The notes under the pieces were generated by a model. That model worked only from the letters and a program-made list of their open reading frames with translations. It searched no databases and was not told where the DNA came from. Source: Rathayibacter sp. VKM Ac-2760 (GTDB lineage: Bacteria; Actinomycetota; Actinomycetes; Actinomycetales; Microbacteriaceae). From it: DNA of 64,000 nucleotides. The position numbers and the translations under genes are program-made. The stretch is taken from the NCBI RefSeq assembly GCF_009834185.1, contig NZ_CP047173.1, positions 806,001-870,000 of the forward strand, written 5' to 3'. Positions 33,925 to 41,553 of the stretch are shown here, piece by piece. Positions within the stretch are counted from its first letter, which is position 1; the number at the start of each line of letters is the position of its first letter.

Positions 33925-36162
33925 TCACTCCGCGCGGAACGAGCGCAGCCGCAGGCTGTTCAGCACGACGAACACACTCGAGAAGGCCATCGCCGCCCCC
34001 GCGACGAGCGGGCCGAGCAGCCCGGCCATCGCGAGCGGGATCGCCGCGACGTTGTAGGCGAAGGCCCAGAACAGGTTGCCGCGGATCACGCCGAGGGTGC
34101 GCCGGCCGAGCCGGAGCGCGTCGGGGAAGCGGGCGAGATCGTCGCCGACGAGCGTGATGTCGCTCGCCTCGATCGCCGCGTCGGAGCCGGCGCCCATCGC
34201 GACGCCCAGGTCGGCGGCGGCGAGGGCGGCCGCATCGTTGACGCCGTCGCCGACGAGGGCGACCGAGCGGCCCTCGGCCCGCAGCCGCTCGACGACCGCG
34301 AGCTTCTCCTCCGGGAGCACCTCGGCGATCACCTCGTCGATCCCCACGGCGGAGGCGACGGCGGCCGCGGCGCGCGGGTTGTCGCCGGTGAGCATCAGCA
34401 CGCGCAGCCCGCGGGCGCGCAGCGAGGCGACGGTGCGCGCCGCCTCGGGGCGCGGCTCGTCGCGGAGCACCGCGAAGCCGCGCAGCTCGCCCTCCCAGCC
34501 CACGCCCACCAGGGTGCCGCCGTCGGCCGTGGCGCGCTCGGCCCGCTCGGCGAGAGCGCCGGGCGCGTGGCCCCACTGCTCCTCGAGCCAGCGCAGCCGG
34601 CCAGCGACGACGAGGCGGCCGTCGATCCGGGCCCGCACGCCGAAGCCGGCGCTCGCGCGGAAGCCGGTCGCCTCGGGGACCGCGAGGCCGCGCTCCTCGG
34701 CGCCGCGCAGGATCGCCGCGGCGAGGGGATGCTCGGAGCCGCGCTCGACGGCCGCGAGCAGGCGGAGCACCTCGTCGTCGTCGCCCGAGGCCTCGACCGC
34801 CGCGAGCGCGAACGCACCGGTGGTGAGGGTGCCGGTCTTGTCGAAGACGACGGTGTCGATCCGGTCGCCCGTCTCGAGCACCTCGGGTCCGCGGATCAGG
34901 ATGCCCAGCTGCGAGCCGCGGCCGGTGCCGACGAGCACGGCGGTCGGCGTCGCGAGACCGAGTGCGCACGGGCAGGCGACGATCAGCACCGCGACGGCCG
35001 GCGAGACGGCGGCGGCGAGATCCGCTCCGGCGAGCAGCCAGCCGACGAGGGTCGCGAGCGCGAGCACGACGACGACCGGCACGAAGACGGAGGAGACGCG
35101 GTCGGCGAGCCGCTGCACCCGCGCCTTGCCGGCCTGCGCGTCCGAGACCAGGCGGCCCATCCGGGCCAGCGTGGTGTCGGCGCCGACGCGGTCGACCCGC
35201 ATCGTCAGAACGCCGTGCGCGTTGAGCACCCCGCCGGTCACCGCGGAGCCGGGGCCGACCTCGACCGGCACGCTCTCGCCGGTGAGCAGGCTCGCGTCGA
35301 CGGCGCTGGAGCCGTCGAGCACGGTGCCGTCGGCGGGCACGACCTCGCCGGGGCGCACCCGCACCCGGTCGCCGACCGCGAGGGCGGCGGCGGGCACGCG
35401 CTCCTCGGCGCCGCCGGCGGTGACGCGGGTCGCGTCCTTCGCCCCGAGGCGGAGGAGCGCCCGCAGCGCCGCGCCGGCGTCGCGCTTGGAGCGGGCCTCG
35501 AGCCAGCGGCCGGCCAGCACCAGCACGGGGACCGCGGCGGCGACCTCGAGGTAGATCTCGTCGTGGCCGGAGCGCGCGCCGAGCAGCTCGAACGGCATGC
35601 TCATCCCGGGCCGCCCGGCGTCGCCGAGGAAGAGGGCATAGACGGACCAGGCGAACGCCGCGGTGACGCCGAGGCTGATCAGGGTGTCCATCGTCGTGGA
35701 GCCGTGGCGCAGCGCTCGCCAGGCGGTGCGGTGGAACGGCCAGGCGCCCCAGACGGCGACCGGCGCGGCGAGGGTGAGGCAGAGCCACTGCCAGTTCGCG
35801 AACTGCAGCGGCGGGATCATCGAGAGCAGCACCACCGGGGCGGCGAGCAGGGCGGACACGATCAGCCGGGTGCGCAGGACGCGGCGCTCGGTCTCGGCGG
35901 CCTCCTCCTCGCGGGAGGGGCCGCCGTCTCCCGGGGCGTCGGTGGCGGCGGCGGCGCCCGAGACCGTGGCGGTGTAGCCCGCGGCCTCGACGGCGGCGAT
36001 CGCGTCGGCGGCGGTGGTGCCCTCGGGCAGCGCGAGAGTGGCGCGCTCGAGGGCCAGGTTGACGCTCGAGCGCACGCCGGGGAGGGCGTCCAGGCGACGC
36101 TCGACCTTCGCGACGCACGAGGCGCAGGTCATCCCGCCGATCTCGAGCTCGAGCTCGGCCAT
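33925..36162 (-). CDS. copA: copper-translocating P-type ATPase
   Basis: P1B-1 ATPase exporting Cu(I) from the cytosol. The 745-aa product has one N-terminal HMA domain (GGMTCASC, Cys13 and Cys16), eight membrane spans, the CPC metal motif in IVACPCALG (about 396), the phosphorylation site DKTGTLTTG (about 440), a TGDNPRAA hinge and GDGVNDAAAL. It starts 1 nt after the copZ-like stop (36164-36166 on the plus strand), forming a tight copper operon. A CsoR-like operator lies upstream of that operon. Confidence 0.95.
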   Translation of the reverse strand: MAELELEIGGMTCASCVAKVERRLDALPGVRSSVNLALERATLALPEGTTAADAIAAVEAAGYTATVSGAAAATDAPGDGGPSREEEAAETERRVLRTRLIVSALLAAPVVLLSMIPPLQFANWQWLCLTLAAPVAVWGAWPFHRTAWRALRHGSTTMDTLISLGVTAAFAWSVYALFLGDAGRPGMSMPFELLGARSGHDEIYLEVAAAVPVLVLAGRWLEARSKRDAGAALRALLRLGAKDATRVTAGGAEERVPAAALAVGDRVRVRPGEVVPADGTVLDGSSAVDASLLTGESVPVEVGPGSAVTGGVLNAHGVLTMRVDRVGADTTLARMGRLVSDAQAGKARVQRLADRVSSVFVPVVVVLALATLVGWLLAGADLAAAVSPAVAVLIVACPCALGLATPTAVLVGTGRGSQLGILIRGPEVLETGDRIDTVVFDKTGTLTTGAFALAAVEASGDDDEVLRLLAAVERGSEHPLAAAILRGAEERGLAVPEATGFRASAGFGVRARIDGRLVVAGRLRWLEEQWGHAPGALAERAERATADGGTLVGVGWEGELRGFAVLRDEPRPEAARTVASLRARGLRVLMLTGDNPRAAAAVASAVGIDEVIAEVLPEEKLAVVERLRAEGRSVALVGDGVNDAAALAAADLGVAMGAGSDAAIEASDITLVGDDLARFPDALRLGRRTLGVIRGNLFWAFAYNVAAIPLAMAGLLGPLVAGAAMAFSSVFVVLNSLRLRSFRAE

Positions 36163-36163
36163 C

Positions 36164-36505
36164 TCAGGCCAGGGGCGCCAGGCGGTACCCGGCGTCGGCG
36201 ACGGCGGCCGCGATCTCCTCGCGGCCGAGCGGACGGGACGAGCCGACGGTGACCCGCGAGACGCCGTCGGGCGCGAGCGAGACGTCGACGCTGTGGACCT
36301 CGGGGTAGGCCGCGAGCTCCTCGGTGACGCTGCGGACGCAGTGCTCGCAGGTCATCCCGGCGACGCCGAAGGACTGCGAGGTGGCCGCGGACGAGGAGTG
36401 CGAGGAGTGCGCGGAGTCGTGGCCGCCGCAGGCGCAGCCGCCCTCGGACCCGCAGCCGCCGGCGGCTCCCTTCGCGGTGAGTCCGAGATCGAGGTGCGCG
36501 GTCAT
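36164..36505 (-). CDS. CopZ-like HMA copper chaperone with Cys/His-rich N-terminus
   Basis: 113-aa protein. The C-terminal ferredoxin-like HMA domain has GMTCEHCVRSV (about 50-60), binding Cu(I) with two cysteines and delivering it to CopA. The N-terminal 45 residues contain GGCGSEGGCACGGHDS and HSSHSS, an unusual Cys/His/Ser-rich extension that could hold extra metal. ATG 36505 has AAGGAG upstream. It is the first gene of the copper operon. Confidence 0.88.
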   Translation of the reverse strand: MTAHLDLGLTAKGAAGGCGSEGGCACGGHDSAHSSHSSSAATSQSFGVAGMTCEHCVRSVTEELAAYPEVHSVDVSLAPDGVSRVTVGSSRPLGREEIAAAVADAGYRLAPLA

Positions 36506-36559
36506 GCTGGTCTCCTTGCGTGGGTGCTCGTGCGGGGGTGCTCGTACGAGGGTGGTGGA

Positions 36560-36574
36560 TACCCCCCGGGGGTA
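36560..36574. promoter_or_regulatory. CsoR-like copper operator
   Basis: TACCCCCCGGGGGTA is a perfect 15-bp palindrome with a single central base, 55-69 bp upstream of the copZ-like start, in the TACCCC-N-GGGGTA style of CsoR operators. No csoR gene is in the window, so the repressor would be encoded elsewhere. Confidence 0.65.
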
Positions 36575-36677
36575 CCCCCATCGTAGGCCCGCGCATGCTC
36601 GCGGGCAAGGCGCAGCCGCGAAGGTCCAGAATCGAGGGAGTGCCCGCGAGGGCCCCGCGAGCACCGGAGGAGGGGAC

Positions 36678-37350
36678 ATGTCCGCAGCGCCGCCGCCCGA
36701 CTGGGGCGCCCCGCCGCCGCACGCCCGGGCGCATCCGCTCCCCGCCGATCCGCTGCCGCCGCGCCGCCGCTTCGAGCCGACCGCGCTGGTGACCTCGCCC
36801 GCGGAGATCCGTCGCGCGCGCGCCGCCCTCGCCTCGCAGCTGCGCCAGACGTCGCCCGCGAGCCGGCGCCGCCTGGCCGAGTTCGCTGCCGTCGCCGGCG
36901 GGGTCGCTCTGCTGCGCGGCCGCGAGTTCGACCGGGCGCTGCGCCGCCTCGCCGCGCCCGCCGCCGCCGTCGCCCCCGAGGCGACCGGTCGTCACCCTCG
37001 GCGGCGACGGACCGGCGCTCGCCGGGGAGCGCGCCGACGGGCTGGCCATCGCGGACTGGAGCGATGTCGTCTCGGTGCAGGTCGGCACCGTCGCGCACGG
37101 GGCGTTCCGCGTCCGCGCGATCGTGCTCGGAGTCGCGGCGCCCCGGGCGGAGCGCGCTCCCGCCACCGGCCTGCGCGGGATGGTGGCGGAGGCGGCCCGC
37201 GCGTCCGCGGCCGCCCTCGCCTCGCGCTCGCGCCCCGTCCTGGTGCCGCTGGTCGTCGCCTCGCCGGGGCCGCTCGGCTGGAGCGTCGCCGACGACCGCA
37301 CCTTCCTCCTCGTCCTCGACCGGGTGCGCCGCGCGCGCGGGTCGCGATGA
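36678..37350 (+). pseudogene. hypothetical protein gene broken by a +1 frameshift
   Basis: ATG 36678 (AGGAGGGGA ribosome site) opens a proline-rich, then helical reading frame (PAEIRRARAALASQLRQTSP) that codes well to about 36975. There the coding signal moves to the next frame, where PVVTLGGDGPALAGERADGL and later GWSVADDRTFLLVLDRV continue to TGA 37350, overlapping the next gene's ATG. Removing one C from the CCCCC run near 36972-36976 restores one frame of about 223 codons. It may be a true mutation, a sequencing slip or, less likely, programmed frameshifting. Function unknown. Confidence 0.65.
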
Positions 37351-37751
37351 GGGCCCGGCTGCCGTTCGCGCTCGCGGCGGTCGCCGCGCTCGGCCTCGGC
37401 CTCGCCCTGCGCTTCCTGCTGGTGGGCCTGCTCGCCGATCTCGCCGGCAGCGTCCTCTACGTCGTGCTCGTCGCGCTGCTGGTCTGCGTCCTGCTGCCGC
37501 GGATCCCGGCGGTCACCGCCGCGGGCGTCGCACTGGCCTGGTCGATCGCGATGGAGCAGCTCCAGGCGATCGGAGCCGCCGCCCGGCTCGTCGAGCTCTG
37601 GCCGCCGCTGCGGCTCGTCGTCGGCAGCACCTTCTCCTGGCTCGACATCGCCGCGTACGTGCTCGGCGCGGTGGTGGCCGCGGCGGTGCTGCTCGCGGTG
37701 GCCCCGCGCGGGCGGGCCGAGCGCGGGGAGCCCGGGGAGCTCCGCCCGTAG
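37347..37751 (+). CDS. DUF2809 membrane protein
   Basis: 134-aa protein with four membrane spans, fitting DUF2809: a Gly/Ala-rich first helix, SVLYVVLVALLVCVLLPRIP, an EQLQAI motif between helices (about 67-72) and STFSWLDIAAYVLGAVV (about 91-107). Function unknown. Its ATG overlaps the TGA of the frameshifted gene (ATGA), so the two were once coupled. Confidence 0.75.
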   Translation: MRARLPFALAAVAALGLGLALRFLLVGLLADLAGSVLYVVLVALLVCVLLPRIPAVTAAGVALAWSIAMEQLQAIGAAARLVELWPPLRLVVGSTFSWLDIAAYVLGAVVAAAVLLAVAPRGRAERGEPGELRP

Positions 37752-37760
37752 GGTGGGCCC

Positions 37761-39347
37761 ATGCACGAGGCGACACCGGCACTGCCGCAGACGGACGACG
37801 CGCCGCACGACACCCGCCGCGACCGCCGCACGCCGGAGCCCGTCGACCGCTTCGCCACCGGCGAGGAGTTCCCGGAGTACCGGGTCGACCTCGAGCGGAT
37901 CCGCTTCTCGCCCTACTTCGCCCGTCTCTCCGCCGTCACGCAGGTGATCTCGCCCTCCGGCGTCGGCCAGGTCGTGCACAACCGGCTGACCCACTCGATC
38001 AAGGTCACCGCCGTCGCCCGCGCCATCGCGATGCAGCTGACCACGACCGACCGCGCCCAGCGCGAGCTGGTCGAGCGGCTCGGCGGCTGCGACCCGGTCG
38101 TCGTGCAGGCCGCGGCCAGCGCGCACGACCTCGGCCACCCGCCGTTCGGGCACCTCGGCGAGCAGGCGCTCGACCGCCTGGCCCGGGTGAAGCTCGGACT
38201 CGAGGAGGGCTTCGAGGGCAACGCGCAGTCGTTCCGGATCCTCTCGGAGCTCGACGTCTGCGAGACGGTCGAGGCCGGCCTCAACCTCACCGCCGCCTCC
38301 CGCGCCGCCGTGCTCAAGTACCCGTGGGGGCGCACGGTCTGCCGGCCGGACATCCACACCGCCGACCCGACCGAGCTGCCGCGCGGCTCGACCGCGAGCC
38401 AGTGGGAGACCGCGCCGCCCAAGTTCTCCGCCTACACCCTCGACCTCGACGACCTGCTCGACTCCCGCACGGGCTTCACCGCCATCGCGCCCTGGCAGCA
38501 GACGCTGGAGTGCTCGGTGATGGACGTCGCCGACGACATCGCGTACTCGCTGCACGACCTCGACGACTTCTACCGCGCGGGGGTGCTGCAGCAGGCGGCC
38601 GTCGCGGTCGAGTTCCGCGCGTTCCTCCGCGAGCAGAACGCGCTGGCCGCCCTCGACGCCGACGAGCTGTGGGCGCGGGCGCCCGGCCACTCGCTGGAGA
38701 TGCTGCGGCGCCGCCTGGTCGCCCGCGACCCGTGGATCGCGAGCGACGAGCACTTCCGCTCCTCCGTCGAGCGGGTCTCGACCGAGCTGGTGGAGGGGCT
38801 GCTCGCCGTCCCCTTCGACGGCTCCACCCGCACCGAGCGGGCGATCGAGTCGTTCGTCTCCTCCTGGATCGGCCGGCTGCAGCGATCGGTCCTCGTGCTC
38901 GCCGAGCCCAACGTTCGCTCCGGGCACCTCACCCTGCTGCCCGACGCCTGGCACGACGTGGCCGTGCTCAAGTTCGTGCACACCCGCTTCGTGATCGACC
39001 GGCCGGACTTCGCGACCTACCAGCGCGGCCAGTCCCAGGTGCTCGAGACGCTGGTCACCCACCTCGACGCCTGGCTCGACGACCCGCGCGACGGCCCGCG
39101 CGCCCCGCAGAAGCTGCTCGACCTGATCGAGCTGGCGACCGACGGCTACTTCCGCCTCCGCGCCGACCGCCCCGAGTGGCTGCCGGCCGGCGAGCGCGGC
39201 CGCCCGCGTGTCGACGCGGAGACGCTGCAGCGCCTCGGCCGCGCCCGCGGCGTCGTCGACTACGTCGCGACCCTCACCGACGAGCAGGCGATGGCGCTCG
39301 CCGCCCGCCTCCGCGGCGACCGCGAGCCCTGGGCGATGGGCACCTGA
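37761..39347 (+). CDS. dgt: deoxyguanosinetriphosphate triphosphohydrolase-like HD protein
   Basis: 528-aa HD-domain dNTPase converting dNTP to deoxynucleoside plus triphosphate, affecting dNTP pools and DNA fidelity. HD residues: the first His in NRLTHSIKVTAVAR (about 77), the His-Asp pair in AHDLGHPPFGH (about 120-130) and the last Asp in DVADDIAYSLHDLDD (about 254-268). The length fits long Dgt-type proteins. It lies 10 nt after the DUF2809 gene and is followed by the 92-bp repeat array. Confidence 0.9.
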   Translation: MHEATPALPQTDDAPHDTRRDRRTPEPVDRFATGEEFPEYRVDLERIRFSPYFARLSAVTQVISPSGVGQVVHNRLTHSIKVTAVARAIAMQLTTTDRAQRELVERLGGCDPVVVQAAASAHDLGHPPFGHLGEQALDRLARVKLGLEEGFEGNAQSFRILSELDVCETVEAGLNLTAASRAAVLKYPWGRTVCRPDIHTADPTELPRGSTASQWETAPPKFSAYTLDLDDLLDSRTGFTAIAPWQQTLECSVMDVADDIAYSLHDLDDFYRAGVLQQAAVAVEFRAFLREQNALAALDADELWARAPGHSLEMLRRRLVARDPWIASDEHFRSSVERVSTELVEGLLAVPFDGSTRTERAIESFVSSWIGRLQRSVLVLAEPNVRSGHLTLLPDAWHDVAVLKFVHTRFVIDRPDFATYQRGQSQVLETLVTHLDAWLDDPRDGPRAPQKLLDLIELATDGYFRLRADRPEWLPAGERGRPRVDAETLQRLGRARGVVDYVATLTDEQAMALAARLRGDREPWAMGT

Positions 39348-39384
39348 CCGGATCCGCGGGCCCGCCGGCCCGCTCGCGCGCACA

Positions 39385-40205
39385 CCTCCGGCTCGTGGAA
39401 TCGGCTTCGGCTCGTCGAATCGGGCTGTTCTGGCGAGCCGAGGCTGTTTCTACGAGCCGAAGCTGGGCGCCTGTGACCTCCGGCTCGTGAAATCGGCCTC
39501 GGCTCGTCGAATCGGGCTGTTCTGGCGAGCCGGGGTTGTTTCTGCGAGCCGGAGGTGGGCGCCTGTGACCTCCGGCTCGTGGAATCGGCTTCGGCTCGTC
39601 GAATCCGGCTGTTCTGGCGAGCCGGGGCTCTTTCTACGAGCCGGAGGTGAGCGCCCGCGACCTCCGGCTCGTGAAGTCGGCTCCGGCTCGTGGATTTCGG
39701 CGGTTTCGGCGAGCCGGAGCTGTTTCTGCGAGCCGAGGCTGGGCGCCTCTGACCTCCGGCTCGTGAAGTCCGCTCCGGCTCGTCGAATCGGGCTGTTCTG
39801 ACGAGCCGAGGCTGCTTCTACGAGCCGAAGGTGGGCGCCCGCGACCTCTGGCTCGTGAAATCGGCCTCGGCTCGTGGATTCGGCGGTTTCGGCGAGCCGG
39901 GGCTGTTTCTGCGAGCCGGAGGTGGGCGCCTGTGACCTCCGGCTCGTGGAATCGGCTTCGGCTCGTGGAAGCCGGGCGTTCTGGCGAGCCGAGGCTGTTC
40001 TTGCGAGCCGGAGGTGGGCGCCTGTCGCCTTCGGCTCGTGAAATCACCTCCGGCTCGCGGAATCGGGCTGTTCTGGTGAGCCGGGGCTGATTCTGCGAGC
40101 CGGAGGTGGGCGTCCGTCACGTCCGGCTCGCGGAACCGGCCTCGGCTCGTCGAATCCGGCGGTTCCGACGAGCCGAGGCCGTTCTCGCGAGCCCGAGGTC
40201 AACAG
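39385..40205. repeat. tandem array of nine 92-bp repeats
   Basis: The unit starting CCTCCGGCTCGTGGAATCGG begins near 39385, 39477, 39569, 39661, 39753, 39845, 39936, 40028 and 40120, a steady 92-bp period with one 91. Each unit carries two CGGCTCG words followed by two CGAGCC words, so it can fold into a hairpin (GGCTTCGGCTCGT with ACGAGCCGAAGC). Copies differ by scattered substitutions. There is no gene: 92 is not a multiple of 3, and the open frames crossing it are translation of repeats. A single diverged copy lies at 46978. Confidence 0.93.
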
Positions 40206-40326
40206 CCCGAGCCTCGCCGGCCCGACCCCAGCACCCCGAGCCTCGCCGGCCCGACCCCGGCACCCCGAGCCTCGCCGGCCCGACCCGGCACCCCGAGCCT
40301 CGCCGGCCCGACCCCGGCACCCCGAG
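40206..40326. repeat. four tandem 29-bp GC-rich repeats
   Basis: CCCGAGCCTCGCCGGCCCGA recurs at 40206, 40235, 40264 and 40292 (periods 29, 29, 28), with a final partial CCCGAG at 40321. It directly follows the 92-bp array. From here to the oleA start (40327-40530) no gene is seen. Confidence 0.88.
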
Positions 40327-40480
40327 CAGCACGCGCGGCGGGTGGTTGACAGCGCAGGCCCGACTGTGGCCACCCGGCAGCAAGCGCGGTATTCCGCGCC
40401 GTCCGCTGCGAAAGGCCCCTCGAGTGTGCTTCGGACTCCCGTCCAGCCCGCGTCCAGCAAGCGTCGGGTGAACGACAGCG

Positions 40481-40486
40481 TAAAAT
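40481..40486 (+). promoter_or_regulatory. -10-like TAAAAT of the ole operon
   Basis: TAAAAT stands out in GC-rich DNA 50 bp before TTG 40531. A transcript starting about 7 bp later would barely include ATG 40498 but would include the GGACAGGGAG ribosome site of TTG 40531. No convincing -35 is visible. Confidence 0.4.
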
Positions 40487-40530
40487 CGCGGGGGCACATG
40501 CCGAGATCGACAATTGGACAGGGAGTTCCG

Positions 40531-41553
40531 TTGGACGGAAACGCAACGACCACGCACCGCAACGTCGCATTGCTGTCCGTCGCTACCACGATGGCCCCCC
40601 GGGTGACCACGTCGGAAGAGATCGACGCGCGACTGGCGCCGGCGCTGAAGCGGCTGCGACTCCCCACCGGACTCCTCCAGCGCGTCGCCGGCGTGCAGGA
40701 GCGGCGCAACTGGGGTCCGGAGCAGGGCTTCGACGGCGCCGCGATCGAGGCGGGCAAGCGCGCGCTGGCCGAGGCCGGCATCCGGCCCGACCAGATCGGG
40801 CTGATCATCAACACCTCGGTCACCCGCAAGCACCTCGAGCCCTCGGTCGCCGTCCGGCTGCACCACGGGCTCGGCCTGCCGTCGTCCGCGATCAACTTCG
40901 ACATCGCGAACGCGTGCCTCGGCTTCGTCAACGGGATGACGCTCGCGGCCCAGCTGATCGACTCCGGCCAGATCAAGTACGCGATGATCATCGACGGCGA
41001 GGACGCCGACGAGATCCAGGTCAACACGATCGAGCGCCTCAGCCGCGAGGGCATCAAGCGCAAGGACTTCATGAGCGAGTTCGCGAGCCTGACCCTCGGG
41101 TCCGGCGCCGCGGCCGCGATCCTCGGCCCGGCCGACGAGCACCCCAAGGGCCACCGGATCCTCGGCGGCATCACCCGCGCGGCCACCCAGTTCAACGAGC
41201 TCTGCGTCGGCAGCGTCGACGGGATGTTCACCGACGCGAAGGCGCTGCTCAAGGGCGGCATGGAGCTCGTCGTCTCGGCCTGGAAGGAGGCGAAGCGCGA
41301 CTGGAGCTGGGGCGGGATGGACCGCTACATCATGCATCAGGTGTCGGACGTGCACACCAACGCCTTCGTGAAGGCCGTCGGCATCGACCCCGAGCTGGTC
41401 CCCACCACCTACCCGACGCTCGGCAACGTCGGCCCCGCGTCGATCCCGATCACCCTCGCGCAGGAGTCGAAGACCCTCGAGCCGGGCCACCGAGTCCTGC
41501 TGCTGGGCGTCGGCTCCGGCATCAACACCGCGATGCTCGAGATCGCCTGGTGA
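40531..41553 (+). CDS. oleA: OleA, thiolase-fold head-to-head acyl-CoA condensing enzyme
   Basis: Condenses two long-chain acyl-CoAs to a beta-keto acid, the first step of long-chain olefin formation. The 340-aa product has the thiolase-fold Cys in NACLGFVNGM (Cys129), His in YIMHQVSDVH and Asn in TLGNVGPASIP, and a GVGSGIN ending. TTG 40531 is preferred as start: GGACAGGGAG lies 5-6 nt upstream and the product then begins DGNATTTHRN, similar in layout to OleA N-termini. ATG 40498 is the alternative. It overlaps the oleBC gene by 4 nt. Confidence 0.9.
   Translation: MDGNATTTHRNVALLSVATTMAPRVTTSEEIDARLAPALKRLRLPTGLLQRVAGVQERRNWGPEQGFDGAAIEAGKRALAEAGIRPDQIGLIINTSVTRKHLEPSVAVRLHHGLGLPSSAINFDIANACLGFVNGMTLAAQLIDSGQIKYAMIIDGEDADEIQVNTIERLSREGIKRKDFMSEFASLTLGSGAAAAILGPADEHPKGHRILGGITRAATQFNELCVGSVDGMFTDAKALLKGGMELVVSAWKEAKRDWSWGGMDRYIMHQVSDVHTNAFVKAVGIDPELVPTTYPTLGNVGPASIPITLAQESKTLEPGHRVLLLGVGSGINTAMLEIAW

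Noticed and set aside
39385..40326. CRISPR-like appearance of the repeat region
   Set aside because: The repeats are directly tandem with no unique spacers, and no cas genes are present.
39208..40471. Open frames of 100-200 codons across the repeat array on both strands
   Set aside because: They translate the 92-bp repeat in changing frames (92 is not a multiple of 3) and match no protein. The array is non-coding.
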